The notes beneath the pieces are model-generated. The model was not told where the DNA came from. It did not search any database and saw only the letters and a program-made list of their open reading frames with translations. Positions 30,983-42,127 of a stretch of DNA of 64,000 nucleotides are shown here, one piece after another (the first letter of the stretch is position 1; each line of letters starts with the position of its first letter). The stretch covers positions 13,156,538-13,220,537 of the forward strand of contig OY757017.1 in NCBI GenBank assembly GCA_963580285.1, in the 5' to 3' direction. Position numbers and translations under genes: made by a program. Source of the stretch: Lucinisca nassula. Lineage: Eukaryota > Mollusca > Bivalvia > Lucinida > Lucinidae.

Positions 30983-31432
30983 AGGTAGCATTACACTAAA
31001 TACTGGGAGGTACCGGGTTTTATCACTTTGGGACAGAGCTTTTAGTTGCGTTCTAAATACCAGACTTGCTTCCATTGGATATATATCCCATGTTTTATTT
31101 CAATGTGAGAAAATGATAGGTATAAGGGACTAAAATGATGCATGTTTTATAAATATATCTGCAAGCTCAAAGAAATTTTTGCTGATTTTATATGGTCACC
31201 CCTCCTTTAAAAATGTTGGTTTTATTTACTTTGTTCCAGCAGGTAAACAAACATGGCTGACTGTAACTTGAAAATGAGCCGAACAACATGTGGATTTTTT
31301 CTCATTAACTTGTTGGGCTAGGATGGCTCTATAAACAAGTAAGGTTTGAAAAGTTTTGTATGTGTAGTTTTTGTGGGAGCAGGTAAAAGGTTACTATTGT
31401 CGCCTATGGAAAACATTTAGTGGAAAGCTCCC
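30983..31432 (+). repeat. 450-bp direct duplicate, copy 2
   Basis: Partner of 29613-30062, same orientation, 1,370 bases apart. Confidence 0.9.
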
Positions 31433-31501
31433 ATATCGCGCAATGGTTACAGCATGCATGACAAATAGTAGTCCTGATATTTTCACAGTGTGAAAACATT
31501 T

Positions 31502-31700
31502 CATTACGATATCAAACTCGTGCGACATAGTGTATTTTTTTCACATCACCCAAATGGCCATTTTTCTGATGAAAATCCTTCACATTTTTCTTATAAATAC
31601 TGCAAACATAGGTTGTGGGTGCTCGTTAGAACCGCCTCAGTGAGGCGGTTCTAACGAATGCCCACAACCTATGTCTTGGAGCACTTGATGCTTTCCATAG
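31502..31700. repeat. Hairpin MITE family B, truncated
   Basis: Starts CATTACGATATCAAACTCG and continues TGCGACATAGTG. Core near 31608-31675. The outer right end is missing. Confidence 0.75.
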
Positions 31701-31741
31701 TCTGAAAATCTCATTTTTATTGCCCCGCCTGCTATAAGCAT

Positions 31742-32229
31742 CATCACGATAACAAGTCCGTGAAATGAACACCCCTCTAAACCCCAGTTTATACAGAGAA
31801 AACTGGGGTTTAGAGGGGTACACACTACATTTTGCTTATTTCTGCTCCCAGACATAAGTTGTGGGTACTCGTAAGAACTGCCTCATTGAGGCGGTTCTAA
31901 CGAGTACCCACAACCTATGTTTGGAGTGTTAATAAGAAAATATCACAAATTTTCTTCGGAAAAGTAGCCATTTTGGGGAAAGGTTCATATCTTGAAAATT
32001 AATTGATCATAATGTTGAAACTTATATGCATTTTAAAGAAAAGTCTATGTTCAACTTTTGGTCGAAATTTCATCTAGATATGCGAATGTTTAGTACTTTT
32101 ATTCGATTGTCAAAATTTACTTCCGGATTTTTCTCCCAGCTCCCAGCCGTTACTCCCGGGTTTTATACTTTCCCGCCATTTTGGAGATATGAAAGAATGC
32201 ACTAGTCACACGGGTGTGTTTTCGTAATG
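31742..32229. repeat. Hairpin MITE family B with an insertion
   Basis: From CATCACGATAACAAGTCCG to GTGTTTTCGTAATG. Core near 31858-31920. About 185 extra bases (31978-32162) split the AGCCATTTTGG...GGAGATATGAAAGAATGC segment; they contain CGAAATTTCATCTAGATATG and are not otherwise recognised. Confidence 0.8.
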
Positions 32230-32235
32230 TGGCGC

Positions 32236-32428
32236 GACATAGAGAACAGAAGTGAAGGCAACAACCGGGAATCGATACAATTTATCCACACCTCCCGTCA
32301 AAGACACTGAAGAGAAAGAAACACAAAGATTAAATAACTAAGAGCCTAATGGAAACATCAATAGTGGAAAGCCAAAAGGACAGTTACTTTCCCACAAAAT
32401 GGGCATTTGGCTAACCAAATCAAAACAA
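32236..32428 (-). repeat. Repeat N, partial inverted copy
   Basis: Complement of N: GAAGTGAAGGCAA, GGGAATCGATACAATT, CAGTTACTTTCCCACAAAAT. Confidence 0.75.
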
Positions 32429-34963
32429 AAGGGCGAAGATGGCCCTCTATCGCTCACCAGTCACCAGACGATCATAAGCAACGTTTAGAAAACAAGAGTT
32501 GGCATTAGATGTTAGAAATATGAGTCCATCGTTCCCTGTGACAATACACAGCTGATTTGTATGTCACTATTTGGACACCTTGTGGACACTGATATTCGTG
32601 CACACCAGACAAGGAAATCCGTGATTTTACCCTGGGATAGAAATTTATGTTCTGACCCCAAATCGAATATAATCGCGTGTTTGATAAATGCACTGGTTGA
32701 TTACGACCTCGTATGCGCCGTCGTTAAGGTTGGCGTCACAGCACGTTACGTGACGTCACTAAACATTCCTGCAGTGTCAACACAATATGGCGGACGTTGG
32801 TAACCGAAGTGACTGCAGCAATAAAAATCCGCGCTAAGAAATGGAAGGTATGCAAGAAAAAGAATCCAATATGGGTATGAGGGGTGGATAGAAAAACCCG
32901 TCCCTCGAAATCACTGTCCGGCATCACTCGGCAAGCCTCGTGATGCAGGACAGTGTCCCTCGGGACGTATTTTTCCATCCACCCCTCAAACCCATATAAG
33001 ATTCTTATATTCCGATCCTAGTTCACTAGTAGGAGATGCAGCAGCTCAGTCATACTAACAATGCAATACTGGCCCTTCAGACGAGAAAGTTTTTAAAGGT
33101 TTTCCCCATATATATCTATGTAAAACAGGTGGGCCCCAGCGTGGGGGAATATTTTGCCCCAGGGCTATCATTTTGACAATGTTGGCAGACGTCAGCTAGA
33201 TGAAGCTTCAAACCAAACACCAAAGACCTGGGCCTTCTGGTTTCAAACGAAAAGATTTTAAAGGGTTTCTCTCTATAAGCCCATGTAAAACAAGTGGGCC
33301 CCGAGGCGGAGCCAATTTTGGTACCAGGACTATAATATGAAAAATCTTGATAGAGGTCAACTAGATACAACTTTCTACTAAATATCAAAGATCTGTGCCT
33401 TCTGGTTTCAGACAAGAAGATTTTCCCTTTGTAAGTCTAAGTAAAATCGGTTGGCCCGGGGCCTTTTTCGGCCCCAGGACTATAATTTGAACGAATTTGG
33501 TACCAAATATCAACGACTTGGGCCTTCTTGTTTCAGACAGGATGATTTTCAAAGGTTTTCTCTATATAAGTCTATGTAAAACCGGTGGGTCCTGGTGCGG
33601 GGGCATTTTTGCCCAAGGGCTATAATTTTAAAACATCTTGGTAGAGGTCCACTAGATACAACTTCATACCAAATATCAAACAAATGGGCCATCTGGTTTC
33701 AGACAAGAAGATTTTTAAAGGTTTTCCATATGTAAGTCTATGTACAAGCAGTGGGCACCAGCGCAGGGGCATTTTTGCCCCAGGGCTACAGTTCGAACAA
33801 TCTTGGTAGAAGCTTCATACCAAATATCAAACACCTGGGCCATCTGGTTTCAGACAAGAAGAGTTTTAAAAGTTTTTCCAATATAATACTATGTAAACCA
33901 GTGGGCCCCGGTTTCAGACAAGAAAATCTTTGAATTTTTCCCTATGCAAATCTATGTAAATCTGTCGGGCCCCAGAGGTGTAATTTGAACAATCTTGGTA
34001 GAGGTCTAATAGATACAACTTCATACCAAATATCAAACACCTGGGCCATCTGGATTCAGACAGGAAGATTTTTACAGGTTTTTCCAATATAAGTCTACGT
34101 AAAACCAGTGAACCCCAGCGCGGGGGCATTTATGGCCCTAGGGCTATAATTTGAACAATCTTGGTAGAGGTCCACTAGATGAAGCTTCATATCAAAGACC
34201 TGGGCCTTATGGTCTCAGACAGGAAGATTTTTAATAGTTTTCCCTATGTAAGTCTATGTAACCATTGGCCACTAGCACGGGGGCGTTTTTGACCCCGGGG
34301 CTACAATTTGGGCAATCTTGGTAGAGGCCAACTCCATACCAAATATCAAACACTTGGGGCATCTGGTTTCAGACAAGAAGATTTCAAAGGTTTTCCCTAT
34401 ATAAGTCTATGTTAAACCGGTTGGACACAGCACGGGGGCATTTTTGGCCCGAAGGCTATAATTTGAACAATCTTGGTAGAAGTCCAATAGATGAAGCTTC
34501 ATACTAAATATCAAAGACCTGGGCCTTGCGGTTTCAGAGAAGAAGACTTCAAATGTTTCCCTCTATAAGTCTATGTAAAACCGATGGGCCCCGGCGTGGG
34601 GGTATTTTTGGCCCAGGGCTATAATTTGAACAATCTTGGTAGAGGTCCACTAGCTAAAGCTTCGTACCAAATAGCAAACAACTGGGCCTTGCGGTTTCAG
34701 AGAAAATTTTTCTAAGTTTTCATTCAAAAAAAAATCTATTTCTAGGTCCTGTGACCTAGATGTGCAATGGACCGGAACCGTTTGAACAACTTCGAAAGGG
34801 GACCACCTTAGGATAATTACTGTGCTGTTTGGTCAAAATGGGATCAGTGGTTTAGGAGGAGATGTCGTTTGAAGAAATTGTTTACGGACGCACGGACGAC
34901 AGTCCACGGACAAAATGTGACCACAAAAGCTCGCCTCGTCACTATGTGCCAGGTGAGCTAAAA
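32429..34963 (+). mobile_element. Tandem-core element E, copy 2
   Basis: Begins GGGCGAAGATGGCCCTCTAT and ends CACTATGTGCCAGGTGAGCT. The core (about 33060-34720) has ten or so ~165-base units with TATAATTTGAACAATCTTGG, ACCAAATATCAAA and GTTTCAGACAAGAAGATTTT. Element Q is inserted near the left end (about 32560-33010). Same plan as 15915-17188 with more units. Confidence 0.8.
32560..33010 (+). mobile_element. Element Q, copy 1
   Basis: Left part CACACCAGACAAGGAAATCC; middle CACTGGTTGATTACGACCTC; a TGACGTCA-type site (GTGACGTCACT). Right part is a hairpin: GGGTGGATAGAAAAACCCGT with its complement around GGCATCACTCGGCAAGCCTC. Copies at 55600-56262 and, inverted, 56697-57100. Confidence 0.8.
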
Positions 34964-35079
34964 CAAAAAAGACATAAGCGATACACATATTCAAAGATTA
35001 ACTATAACAAAAATAAACCGCAACACGTCAATGAAATTCAATAGTATTTCACTTGGGGGTGGGGGAGGGTGGGGGTAAG

Positions 35080-35171
<92 letters not shown>
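35080..35171. repeat. TG microsatellite at a SINE tail
   Basis: About 45 TG units directly next to the inverted V-SINE tail. Confidence 0.95.
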
Positions 35172-35173
<2 letters not shown>

Positions 35174-35437
35174 TCGGGTTTAACGTCGCTTTCAACAATT
35201 TTTCAGTCATATCACGACGGGGTCTGGTTGCGACAGGGAGCTCAATGTTCACTTTTATAGTGCTGCCTCACTGAAGTATCATGTCCCAGACACATAACAT
35301 GATACCACACCCAGTCTCGCCAAGCGAGGAGCAGCTAGTACCATTTTTAACGACTTTGGTATGTCGCGGCCCGGGATCGAGCCCGAGACCTCCCGTTCCC
35401 CGGAGCGGACACTCTACCAACTGAGGTATCGGGGCCG
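35172..35437 (-). mobile_element. V-SINE-like element, copy 2
   Basis: Inverted copy of the 25190 element: tail CGGGTTTAACGTCGCTTTCA at the left, tRNA-like head GAGCGGACACTCTACCAACTG at the right. About 50 body bases (around CCCAGTCTCGCCAAG) are deleted relative to the other copies. Confidence 0.85.
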
Positions 35438-35479
35438 GTGTGTGTGTGTGTGGGGGGGGAGGGGGGGGGGAGGGGGTAA

Positions 35480-36300
35480 GGAGAACAACATTGAATTTTG
35501 AAACCTAATCGGAATGACTTCTTTAAAGCTTAGAAAAGGCTTTGTGTAGTTTATGAAACCTATAACCCTGATAAAGAAGTTTAGGAGTTAACCATTTATT
35601 ACGAATGTTGAGGTCAGTCACATGACTAGACAATCTGGAAAATCGAAATTATTGCGAAATATAAATGCCATAGGCTGCCGCATGAGGGACATTACCATCC
35701 AAGAATGGAAAATTCACCATCTCAAAAACAAAATCATCCCGTTTATCATTAATTTTGCAGGAAACACACCCATCTACAATATAAAGATGTAAATACAAAA
35801 ACTGGGCCTCGGTATCAGATGATTTTGCTTTTTTAACTGAAGTTCTTGGGGTGGGCGTAAATCTGACTGATCAAACCATCGAAATAGGCCAGTTATCAAT
35901 ATTTAATAAATCATCCAAATATCTAGAAGTCGAGCTAAAGGCTTCAATGACTTCAGATATGTTTTAAACGGCAAGGGAAATCATGAAGTCCATTTCATAT
36001 CAAAACAAGAACAGATCAGCCACAAGGGGTGCACAATTCGTACCTATCGAAATACCCACAATTTGTCTAAGTAGCTTAGTAAAAATCGTTTGTAAATCTT
36101 GTCAAGTAGAAAGTTGAGAGCTTTATACACTTTCTGACATGACCATATTGTATATCTTTTGTACCCGTCAGAAGTGAAAAAGGGATTTCTTACGTTACAT
36201 GGAGATAGAAGGAATCTTCTCAATGAAATGTCCATTCAATTAAATCATTAAGTTTTTCTCTTATAAGATTATGAGGAAGTGTTGAAGTCCGATTTTTTAG
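35480..36300 (-). pseudogene. Penelope-like element reverse transcriptase, decayed
   Basis: Reading the minus strand through stops and frameshifts gives, in order: a YTIWSC motif, KALNFLLDKIYKRF, VGISIGTNCAPLVADLFLF, the catalytic motif as RYLDDLL (35910-35921 encodes YLDD), DKRDDFVFEMVNFPFLDG, AAAYGIYISQ and KLLYQGYRFHKLHKAF. This order is characteristic of Penelope-like reverse transcriptases. At least three in-frame stops are seen. The GIY-YIG endonuclease part and the N-terminus are absent. Such elements make proteins that copy their own RNA; this copy cannot. Confidence 0.82.
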
Positions 36301-36357
36301 CCATCCGTTTGTCAAGCCACCAAATGTGACCACCCTGACATTCATCCTAATTGTCAA

Positions 36358-36928
36358 TATTTTCTGAAAAGGGTTATCCCTTGGATGCAAGAAATACACC
36401 ATAGAACTTGAAAATATGGAGTGTAATGTTTTCTGGGCCAGACTAGGTAGTTTCGGCCATTTAGGCCTCATCAGTGACCCTCAAATATTTTCAAAATTCC
36501 ACAATGAAACCAATGATCCCAAAGGTCAAGAAAATATAAACTACACTATGATGTAGGGCAGGGAAACTTTTTACGGCCGCCACACATTCCCAGACAACAG
36601 CTGTAGTGACGCTAAATATGTTCTGAAAAGGGTTATCCCTTGGAAGCAAGAAATACACCATAGAACTGGAAAATATGGAGTGTACATGTTTTCTGGGCCA
36701 GACTAGCTAGTTTCGGCCATTTAGGCCTCATCAGTGACCCTCAAATATTTTCAAAATTCCACAATGGAACCAATGATCCCAAAGGACAAGAAAATATAAA
36801 CTACACTATGATGTAGGGCAGGGAGACTTTTTACGGCCCCCACACATTCCCAGACAACAGCTGTATTTACGCTAAATATGTAGTGAAAAGGGTTATCCCT
36901 TGGAAGCAAGAAATACACCATAGAACTT
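36358..36928 (+). repeat. Repeat L, 2.2 tandem units of ~260 bp
   Basis: GGGTTATCCC starts at 36371, 36630 and 36890. Units contain GTTTCGGCCATTTAGGCCTC and ACTACACTATGATGTAGGGC and differ at only a few positions. Confidence 0.85.
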
Positions 36929-36966
36929 CTCAAGCATTTCTCAAGAACTATAAGAGCTTCATAAAT

Positions 36967-37097
36967 GATACTTTGGTCGGGCCCCTCGGAGTCTAACTGT
37001 TGGTTTTCTTTTGCTCCACCAATTCTGTTGTTGTATGCTGTCGAGTCCTCAACCTTGTTTCATCTCTATAGTTTTTTGATTTGTATGTTCTCGGAGA
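36967..37097 (+). repeat. Repeat N, left part (split by a LINE)
   Basis: GGGCCCCTCGGAGTCTAACT through TGTATGTTCTCGGAGA. N resumes at 37805. Confidence 0.85.
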
Positions 37098-37804
37098 CAA
37101 TACAATACAATACAATATCTTTTATTTCCAATCATAGACCCTCTCGGGTAGATAAAAAATGTTAAAACATATTATTTGATTTAAAAAAAAAACAACAAAA
37201 AACAATGATGATGATAAGGTGAAATGTATGAATGAGTGAACGAAGCCGACGGCCTATATAGATACATTCAAGAATAAGATTTTTAATGCACATTAGAAGG
37301 TTTATGTCTTTTTTCAAAACAACAATATATATATAGGAACCAAGTGCCATCAAAAGGGACTGGTCTTCTTGTATTAAAATCCATTTACATTTGTCAATAT
37401 TATTTAGACTTGCAAAATTGCTGTTACTGTTTGCGAACTTTTGGAATAGCTTAGCCCTTTCAACATCGTAAAACGAACACTTTACAAGAAATGAACTTCA
37501 TCTTCAATTGCGTTATGATTACAGGATCTGCATAATCTTTCCTCTCTAGTCAAAGACCTTTTTTTTGAATATCTACCGCTTTCAATCAAGAGATTATGAG
37601 CACTAATTCGTAGTTTACATATAGCTTTCCGCAAATTAAATTGTTGTATATTCAAGTATGGTTCTCGACAGAACTCACTTTTCAAGCTAAAATAAAAGTC
37701 AAGCTTTCCATCCAACAATTTCTGTTCCCTTTCATGCCTCCAGAATGATTCAAATTTCTTCATCAAACTCCTTTTAACAATAGCTATCAACTGATTTTCC
37801 CCAA
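37098..37804 (-). mobile_element. 5'-truncated LINE with target duplication
   Basis: A 707-base insertion in repeat N, flanked by GGAGA (37093-37097 and 37805-37809). The plus strand starts with CAATA repeats, i.e. a TATTG-type tail on the minus strand. The coding part on the minus strand resembles the C-terminal tail of LINE reverse transcriptase proteins (see next entry). Confidence 0.85.
37482..37804 (-). pseudogene. C-terminal fragment of a LINE reverse transcriptase protein
   Basis: The frame, open from the truncation point, contains LRKAICKLRISAHNLLIESG, REERLCRSCNHN and AIEDEVHFL. This is the zinc-knuckle-like tail that follows the reverse transcriptase domain in many LINE proteins. 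The catalytic domains were never copied. A stop follows HFL. Non-functional. Confidence 0.8.
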
Positions 37805-38172
37805 GGAGATGTAACACTGATGAGTTAGGAAGCCTTCATGCGGACTAAACAAAATTAGTGTATACCGCGACAGAGTTAAGGGCGAGGATTATGGCCATGT
37901 AAAATCGATTTAAGCCCCCAGTGGAATTCTTTCCACTGACCGTTCCAAGGCGGTTCTTCTGTGGCGGTTTATTTATGTTGTCGTTTGTTACAACTTACTG
38001 TGTGTATCACTTGTGTCTTTTTATTTTGGATGGCCATTTGGCCATTTTGTGGGAAAGTAACTGTCCTTACGGCCATCCTTTCTCTGGTCGCTTCATGTTT
38101 GTGTTTCTTTCCCTTTGGTGTCTTTGGTGGGTGGAGTAAGTTAATTGTATCGATTCCTGATCTTTGTTTTAC
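37805..38172 (+). repeat. Repeat N, right part; contains the empty site
   Basis: Continues N from GGAGATGTAACACTGATGAG to GATTCCTGATCTTTG. Its AAATCGATTTAAGCCCCCAG (about 37902-37921) is the intact counterpart of the site occupied by the 6.1-kb element at 7091. Confidence 0.88.
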
Positions 38173-38214
38173 TTCTACTTTGGTTGAAACTTGCATCTGG
38201 GGATGAAAACAATA

Positions 38215-38570
38215 ATCGAGCATCTATATTTGACCTTGACCTACTTACATGTATTTTGTAAACTATTGCGACCAACCAAGGGATCACCCTAATATTCAAC
38301 TATAACAGCTCCATTAATGACATTTGGTACTAACTTGCATCTATCGATTGTTACTATAATGTAAGCATCCACATTTAACCTTGACCTACATTTCACAGCT
38401 CACTGACTTTGTGAACTGTTGCACCAAACCCAGCTTTCACCCTAATTTTCAAGTTAATTTCTCAAGAACTAATAATACTTGGTACACGCTTGCATCTAGG
38501 AATGGCAACTTTAACTGTTTAATGCAAGTTTCCATGTTTGACCTTGACTACATTTCATAGTTCTGTGGCT
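38215..38570 (+). repeat. Array D2, second locus
   Basis: Two to three diverged units: CTTGCATCTA, CATTTAACCTTGACCTACAT, CTCAAGAACTAATAATACTT. Confidence 0.65.
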
Positions 38571-38639
38571 GTACCCCCACGTACAGGCGCGACATAGCCT
38601 ATGCCGCGAGATACGTGTTTGCTTAGGATCAGTATGCAT

Positions 38640-38875
38640 TGATTTCGTCGTTACAATGCGGGTTTTCTGTCCCGGTTTACTTTTGTGATCGTTCATATTT
38701 GAATGTGTGTACCGCTGACAGTTTTTTGTTTTGGATAGTCAATTTGCCATTTTGTGGGAAAGTAACTGTCCTCTTGGCGTTCCGCTATTGATGATGTTTG
38801 TGTTTCTTTCCCTTTGATGTCTCCGTTAATTGAATCGATTCCTGGCCATTGCCTTCGCTTCTATTTCACTGCTAA
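38640..38875 (+). repeat. Repeat N, partial
   Basis: TTTTGGATAGTCAATTTGCC, TTTTGTGGGAAAGTAACTGT and GATTCCTGGCCATTGCC. Confidence 0.7.
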
Positions 38876-38966
38876 GTATAAAATAAATGTTGCTTATTTT
38901 ACTTCAAACATTGTTTGTTGGTGCTCGTAAGTCACACTGTTGATATCTATGTAAAAGAAGTATTGT

Positions 38967-39262
38967 AGGTTTGATTTGATGTTTAACGTCCCCGTCAGCA
39001 GTGTAAAGGTCATTTTGGAGACGTTGCTTCCAATTTTGTGGGACTTTTACCCGACATTGAGATGAAATGACTTCTCAAGCCCTGTCGCCCAATGAAACCA
39101 ATAGGGTTTATTAGCATGGGCGGTCGGCCTCGCACCGCGGTTCCTGGACAGGCTTAGATCCTCTAAGCTGTTTACCAGTACTAGTGTGCGGGCCGGATTC
39201 AGCTCTGCGTGGAAGCATCATGCAGCCCATATATTTCTTCAAGCCCCTATGGGCGGGGGCTG
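38967..39262 (-). mobile_element. SINE-like retroposon M with long target duplication
   Basis: Inverted M flanked by ATGTAAAAGAAGTATTGT (38949-38966) and the same sequence with one change (39263-39280). This gives both ends of M exactly. Confidence 0.9.
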
Positions 39263-39280
39263 ATGTAAAAGAAGTAATGT

Positions 39281-39593
39281 TTACCCCTGTTTAGCAGGGT
39301 TAAACAGTATATTTGATGGCTAGAATGTAGGTTCATTGGAGTAATACATCCATGCAATGCAAATAAAACCCTTTATATCATTTTGGTCGATTGTTTATCA
39401 ATCGATCCAAAGTTATATAGCGCAGTTAGCTTTTCAATTCGGAAGTCCATGTGACTGACATTGACTTGTCTGAAGATAAGTTAATGTTATTTAAAGAAAA
39501 AAAAAAAAAAAAAACACGCATTGTTCTTATCGATGCGAAAGAGGGTTATGTATAGAATCTGGACAGGAACAATGAGGTTGGCGTGGCAAACAT
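39281..39593. other. No recognisable feature
   Basis: Contains an A-run of 18 near 39500. No gene or shared repeat identified. Confidence 0.4.
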
Positions 39594-39928
39594 TGTGTGT
39601 GTGTGTGTGAATTCGGGTTTAACGTCACTTTCAACAATTTTTCAGTCATATCACGACGGTGTCTGGTTGCGACAGGAAGCTCAATGCTCACTTTTATAGT
39701 GCTGCCTCACTGAAGTATCATGTCCCAGACACATTACATGATACCACACCAAGTCACATTATCCTGACACTGGGTCGACCAGTCCTAGCTCTACCCCGTG
39801 AATCTGAGTGCCAAGCGAGGAGCAGCTAGTACCATTTTTAACGACTTTGGTATGTGGCGGCCCGGGATCGAACCCATGACCTCCCGTTCCCCAGAGCGGA
39901 CACTCTACCAACTGAGCTATCGGGGCCA
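39594..39928 (-). mobile_element. V-SINE-like element, copy 3
   Basis: Inverted full copy: short TG run (39594-39609), tail CGGGTTTAACGTCACTTTCA, head GGTCATGGGTTCGATCCCGG on the minus strand. Confidence 0.88.
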
Positions 39929-39939
39929 GTATGGCAAAC

Positions 39940-40010
39940 ATTGTAGACGCAGATTAGACAATGCTGCAGATTATGCCGTCTGATCAGGGTCTACACGTTT
40001 TGCTGAAAAG
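39940..40010. repeat. Family C hairpin fragment
   Basis: ACATTGTAGACGCAGATTAG faces CTGATCAGGGTCTACACG. Confidence 0.6.
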
Positions 40011-40028
40011 ATAATGGAATTTAAGGCT

Positions 40029-40175
40029 CATCACGCAAACACGCCTATATAATTTTGACCCCGTTGAACCCCGCTTAAATATAGTAAAACTGGGGTTTCC
40101 GGGGGTATTCCTTATTTTTCTTATTTCTGTTCTAAAATATAGATTGTGGGTACTCGTTAGAACCGCCTCGATGAT
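40029..40175. repeat. MITE family A, left half
   Basis: CATCACGCAAACACGCC to AGAACCGCCTCGATGA, then joined to an M tail (GTTGACGGGGACTTTAAACA). The right half is missing. Confidence 0.8.
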
Positions 40176-40304
40176 ACAGTGTTGACGGGGACTTTAAACA
40201 TTAAATCAAACAAACAAAAAATCACTGAGAGTTCTGGTAGATCAATTGTCTCTGAGTGCAGGCTTGGAAAATAGTCCTGACTGAGACTTACATTGTTTCG
40301 TTTA

Positions 40305-40583
40305 CATTACGCAAATACCCCTATACAAATACATTGCCACCTTTATCGCCGAAAAAATGAAAAATTTATGATGAAAAATTGTGATATTTTCTTATTTCTG
40401 CTCCAAATATAGATTGTGGGCACTCGTTAGAACCGCCTCATCGAGGCGGTTCTAACGAGTACCCACAATCTATATTTTAGAGAAGAAATAAGAAAAATAA
40501 GGTATACCCCCGGAAACCCCAGTTTTACTATATAAAAGAGGGATTAAAGGGGGTCAAAACTATATAGGTGTGTTTTCGTAATG
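40305..40583. repeat. Hairpin MITE family A
   Basis: From CATTACGCAAATACCCC to GTGTGTTTTCGTAATG. Core near 40410-40475. Confidence 0.88.
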
Positions 40584-40763
40584 TAAAACTCACTTTATAC
40601 AAAGAAAAGTGTGGTTTACGGGATCACTCCTTATTTTCCTTATTTGTGCTCAAAGCTTAGATTTTGGGTACTCGTTAGAACCGCCTCACTGGGGCAGTTT
40701 CTAACTAGCACCTACAATTAACATTTGACCTAGAAAATAAGAAAAATATCAATCATTTTCATG
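40584..40763. repeat. MITE family B, truncated by a SINE
   Basis: AAACTCACTTTATACAAAGA, core GGTACTCGTTAGAACCGCCT; ends at TCATTTTCATG where the V-SINE begins. Confidence 0.65.
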
Positions 40764-41079
40764 GGTTTAACGTCGCTTTCAACAATTTTTCAGTCATATC
40801 ACGGCGGTGTCTGTTTGCGACAGGGAGCTCAATGCTCACTTTTATAGTGCTGCCTCACTGAAGTATCATGTCCCAGACACATTACATGATACCACACCCA
40901 GTCACATTATCCTGACACTGGGATGACCAGTCCTAGCTCTACCCCGGAAATCTTAGTGCCAAGCGAGGAGCAGCTAGTACCATTTTTAACGACTTTGGTA
41001 TGTCGCCGCCCGGGATCGAACCCGTGACCTCCCGTTCCCCGGAGTGGGCACTCTACCAACTGAGCTATCGGGGCCGGTA
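40764..41079 (-). mobile_element. V-SINE-like element, copy 4
   Basis: Inverted full copy without a microsatellite. Tail GGTTTAACGTCGCTTTCAAC at the left, head ACTGAGCTATCGGGGCCGG at the right. Confidence 0.88.
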
Positions 41080-41248
41080 ATAATAAGATATGATAAACGC
41101 CATTTTAATACATGGATGTGTCATCATAATGACTGAACAAAGGGGCATAGTGTCGAAGCTTCATAAGATGGGGTGCTGATGGATACAAAGTTAAGCAGAA
41201 AGGAGCTCAGCAGAAAGCCAGAGCTAAAACCAGAAAAGCTGAGTACAT

Positions 41249-41670
41249 CATGGAAACACAACTATATAATTTTGAACCCCACATTTATGCAGTCGAACTT
41301 CAATGGCTCGAACATCTTTGGGACCACGAAAATCTGTTTGAGACAGGGGTAGTTCGAGACACAGATGGCTACTAACAGGAGATAAAACTGGGATAATTTT
41401 GGGACATCGGTTCGGTGATCTATGATATAAATGTATGCTTGGTGTACTCATTAGAATCGCCTCATTGAGGCGATTCTAATGAGTTCCCACAGCATACATT
41501 TGCAAGATAAAAGATCCTACATTTTACTCTCCCTATTTCTTACTCAAGAATGGGTTCGACTCAGCCATGATAAACGAGCCATCGGTGTTCGAGTCATCGA
41601 AGTTCTATTGTATGGTAAAACTGTGGTTTGCAAGGGTATGTATTATTTTTCTTACTTTCTTATACCACTT
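41249..41670. repeat. MITE family A split by mariner-type MITE G
   Basis: Left piece CATGGAAACACAACTATATA (41249-41287). It resumes at TGGTAAAACTGTGGTTTGCA (41613 on). The intervening 325 bases are MITE G. Confidence 0.8.
41288..41612. mobile_element. Mariner-type MITE G, copy 2
   Basis: Ends CAGTCGAACTTCAATGG and TCGAAGTTCTATTGTA. Core GTACTCATTAGAATCGCCTC and complement near 41450-41490. Nested in a family A copy. Confidence 0.85.
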
Positions 41671-41698
41671 TCCTAGGGCGAGAATTATGGCAAGGTTA

Positions 41699-41895
41699 AA
41701 TTGATTTAACCCTTATCATGCTGTTCACGACAACCCCTATCTTTGCAAACAGTGTAGTTCAAGATCAGGATCTACACTGTTTGGCATTCAGCTTATGAAT
41801 TTGTAGCAATAAATTACATCAAGTAATTTGATTGGTTGATAGACAGAAATGGGTGTGGCTTAAATGAATATTCAGCAAGACAAGGGTTAAATTGA
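41699..41895. mobile_element. Hairpin element C1, inserted in repeat N
   Basis: Ends CCCTTATCATGCTG and AAGACAAGGG. TTAAATTGATTTAA flanks both sides, within repeat N. The hairpin CAAACAGTGTAG...CTACACTGTTTG is near 41756-41800. The backbone shares GTAATTTGATTGGTTGA and AGAAATGGGTGTGGC with 54655-54860. Confidence 0.8.
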
Positions 41896-42127
41896 TTTAA
41901 GACCCCCAGTGAAATACGTTTTTACCGATTCAAGGCGTTTTTCCTGTCGATGTTTATTTTTGTTATAGTTTGTCTTTGCATGCATGGATTGCTTTTGGAT
42001 AGCCGTTTGGCCATTTTGTGGGAAAGTAACTGTTCTTTTGGCTTTCAGCTTGTGAATTTTTCATCAGGGCTTAGTTATTTCATGTTCATGTTTCTATCCC
42101 TTTGATGTCTCTGATGAGAGGTGTTGG
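41896..42127 (+). repeat. Repeat N, right part
   Basis: AATTGATTTAAGACCCCCAG through TGATGTCTCTGATGAGAGG. The left part lies just before 41699. Confidence 0.75.

Noticed and set aside
29613..31432. LTR retrotransposon with 450-bp LTRs
   Set aside because: No TG...CA termini, primer-binding site, polypurine tract, target duplication or coding region between the repeats.
35053..35274. Cys-Val repeat frame
   Set aside because: Translation of a TG microsatellite.
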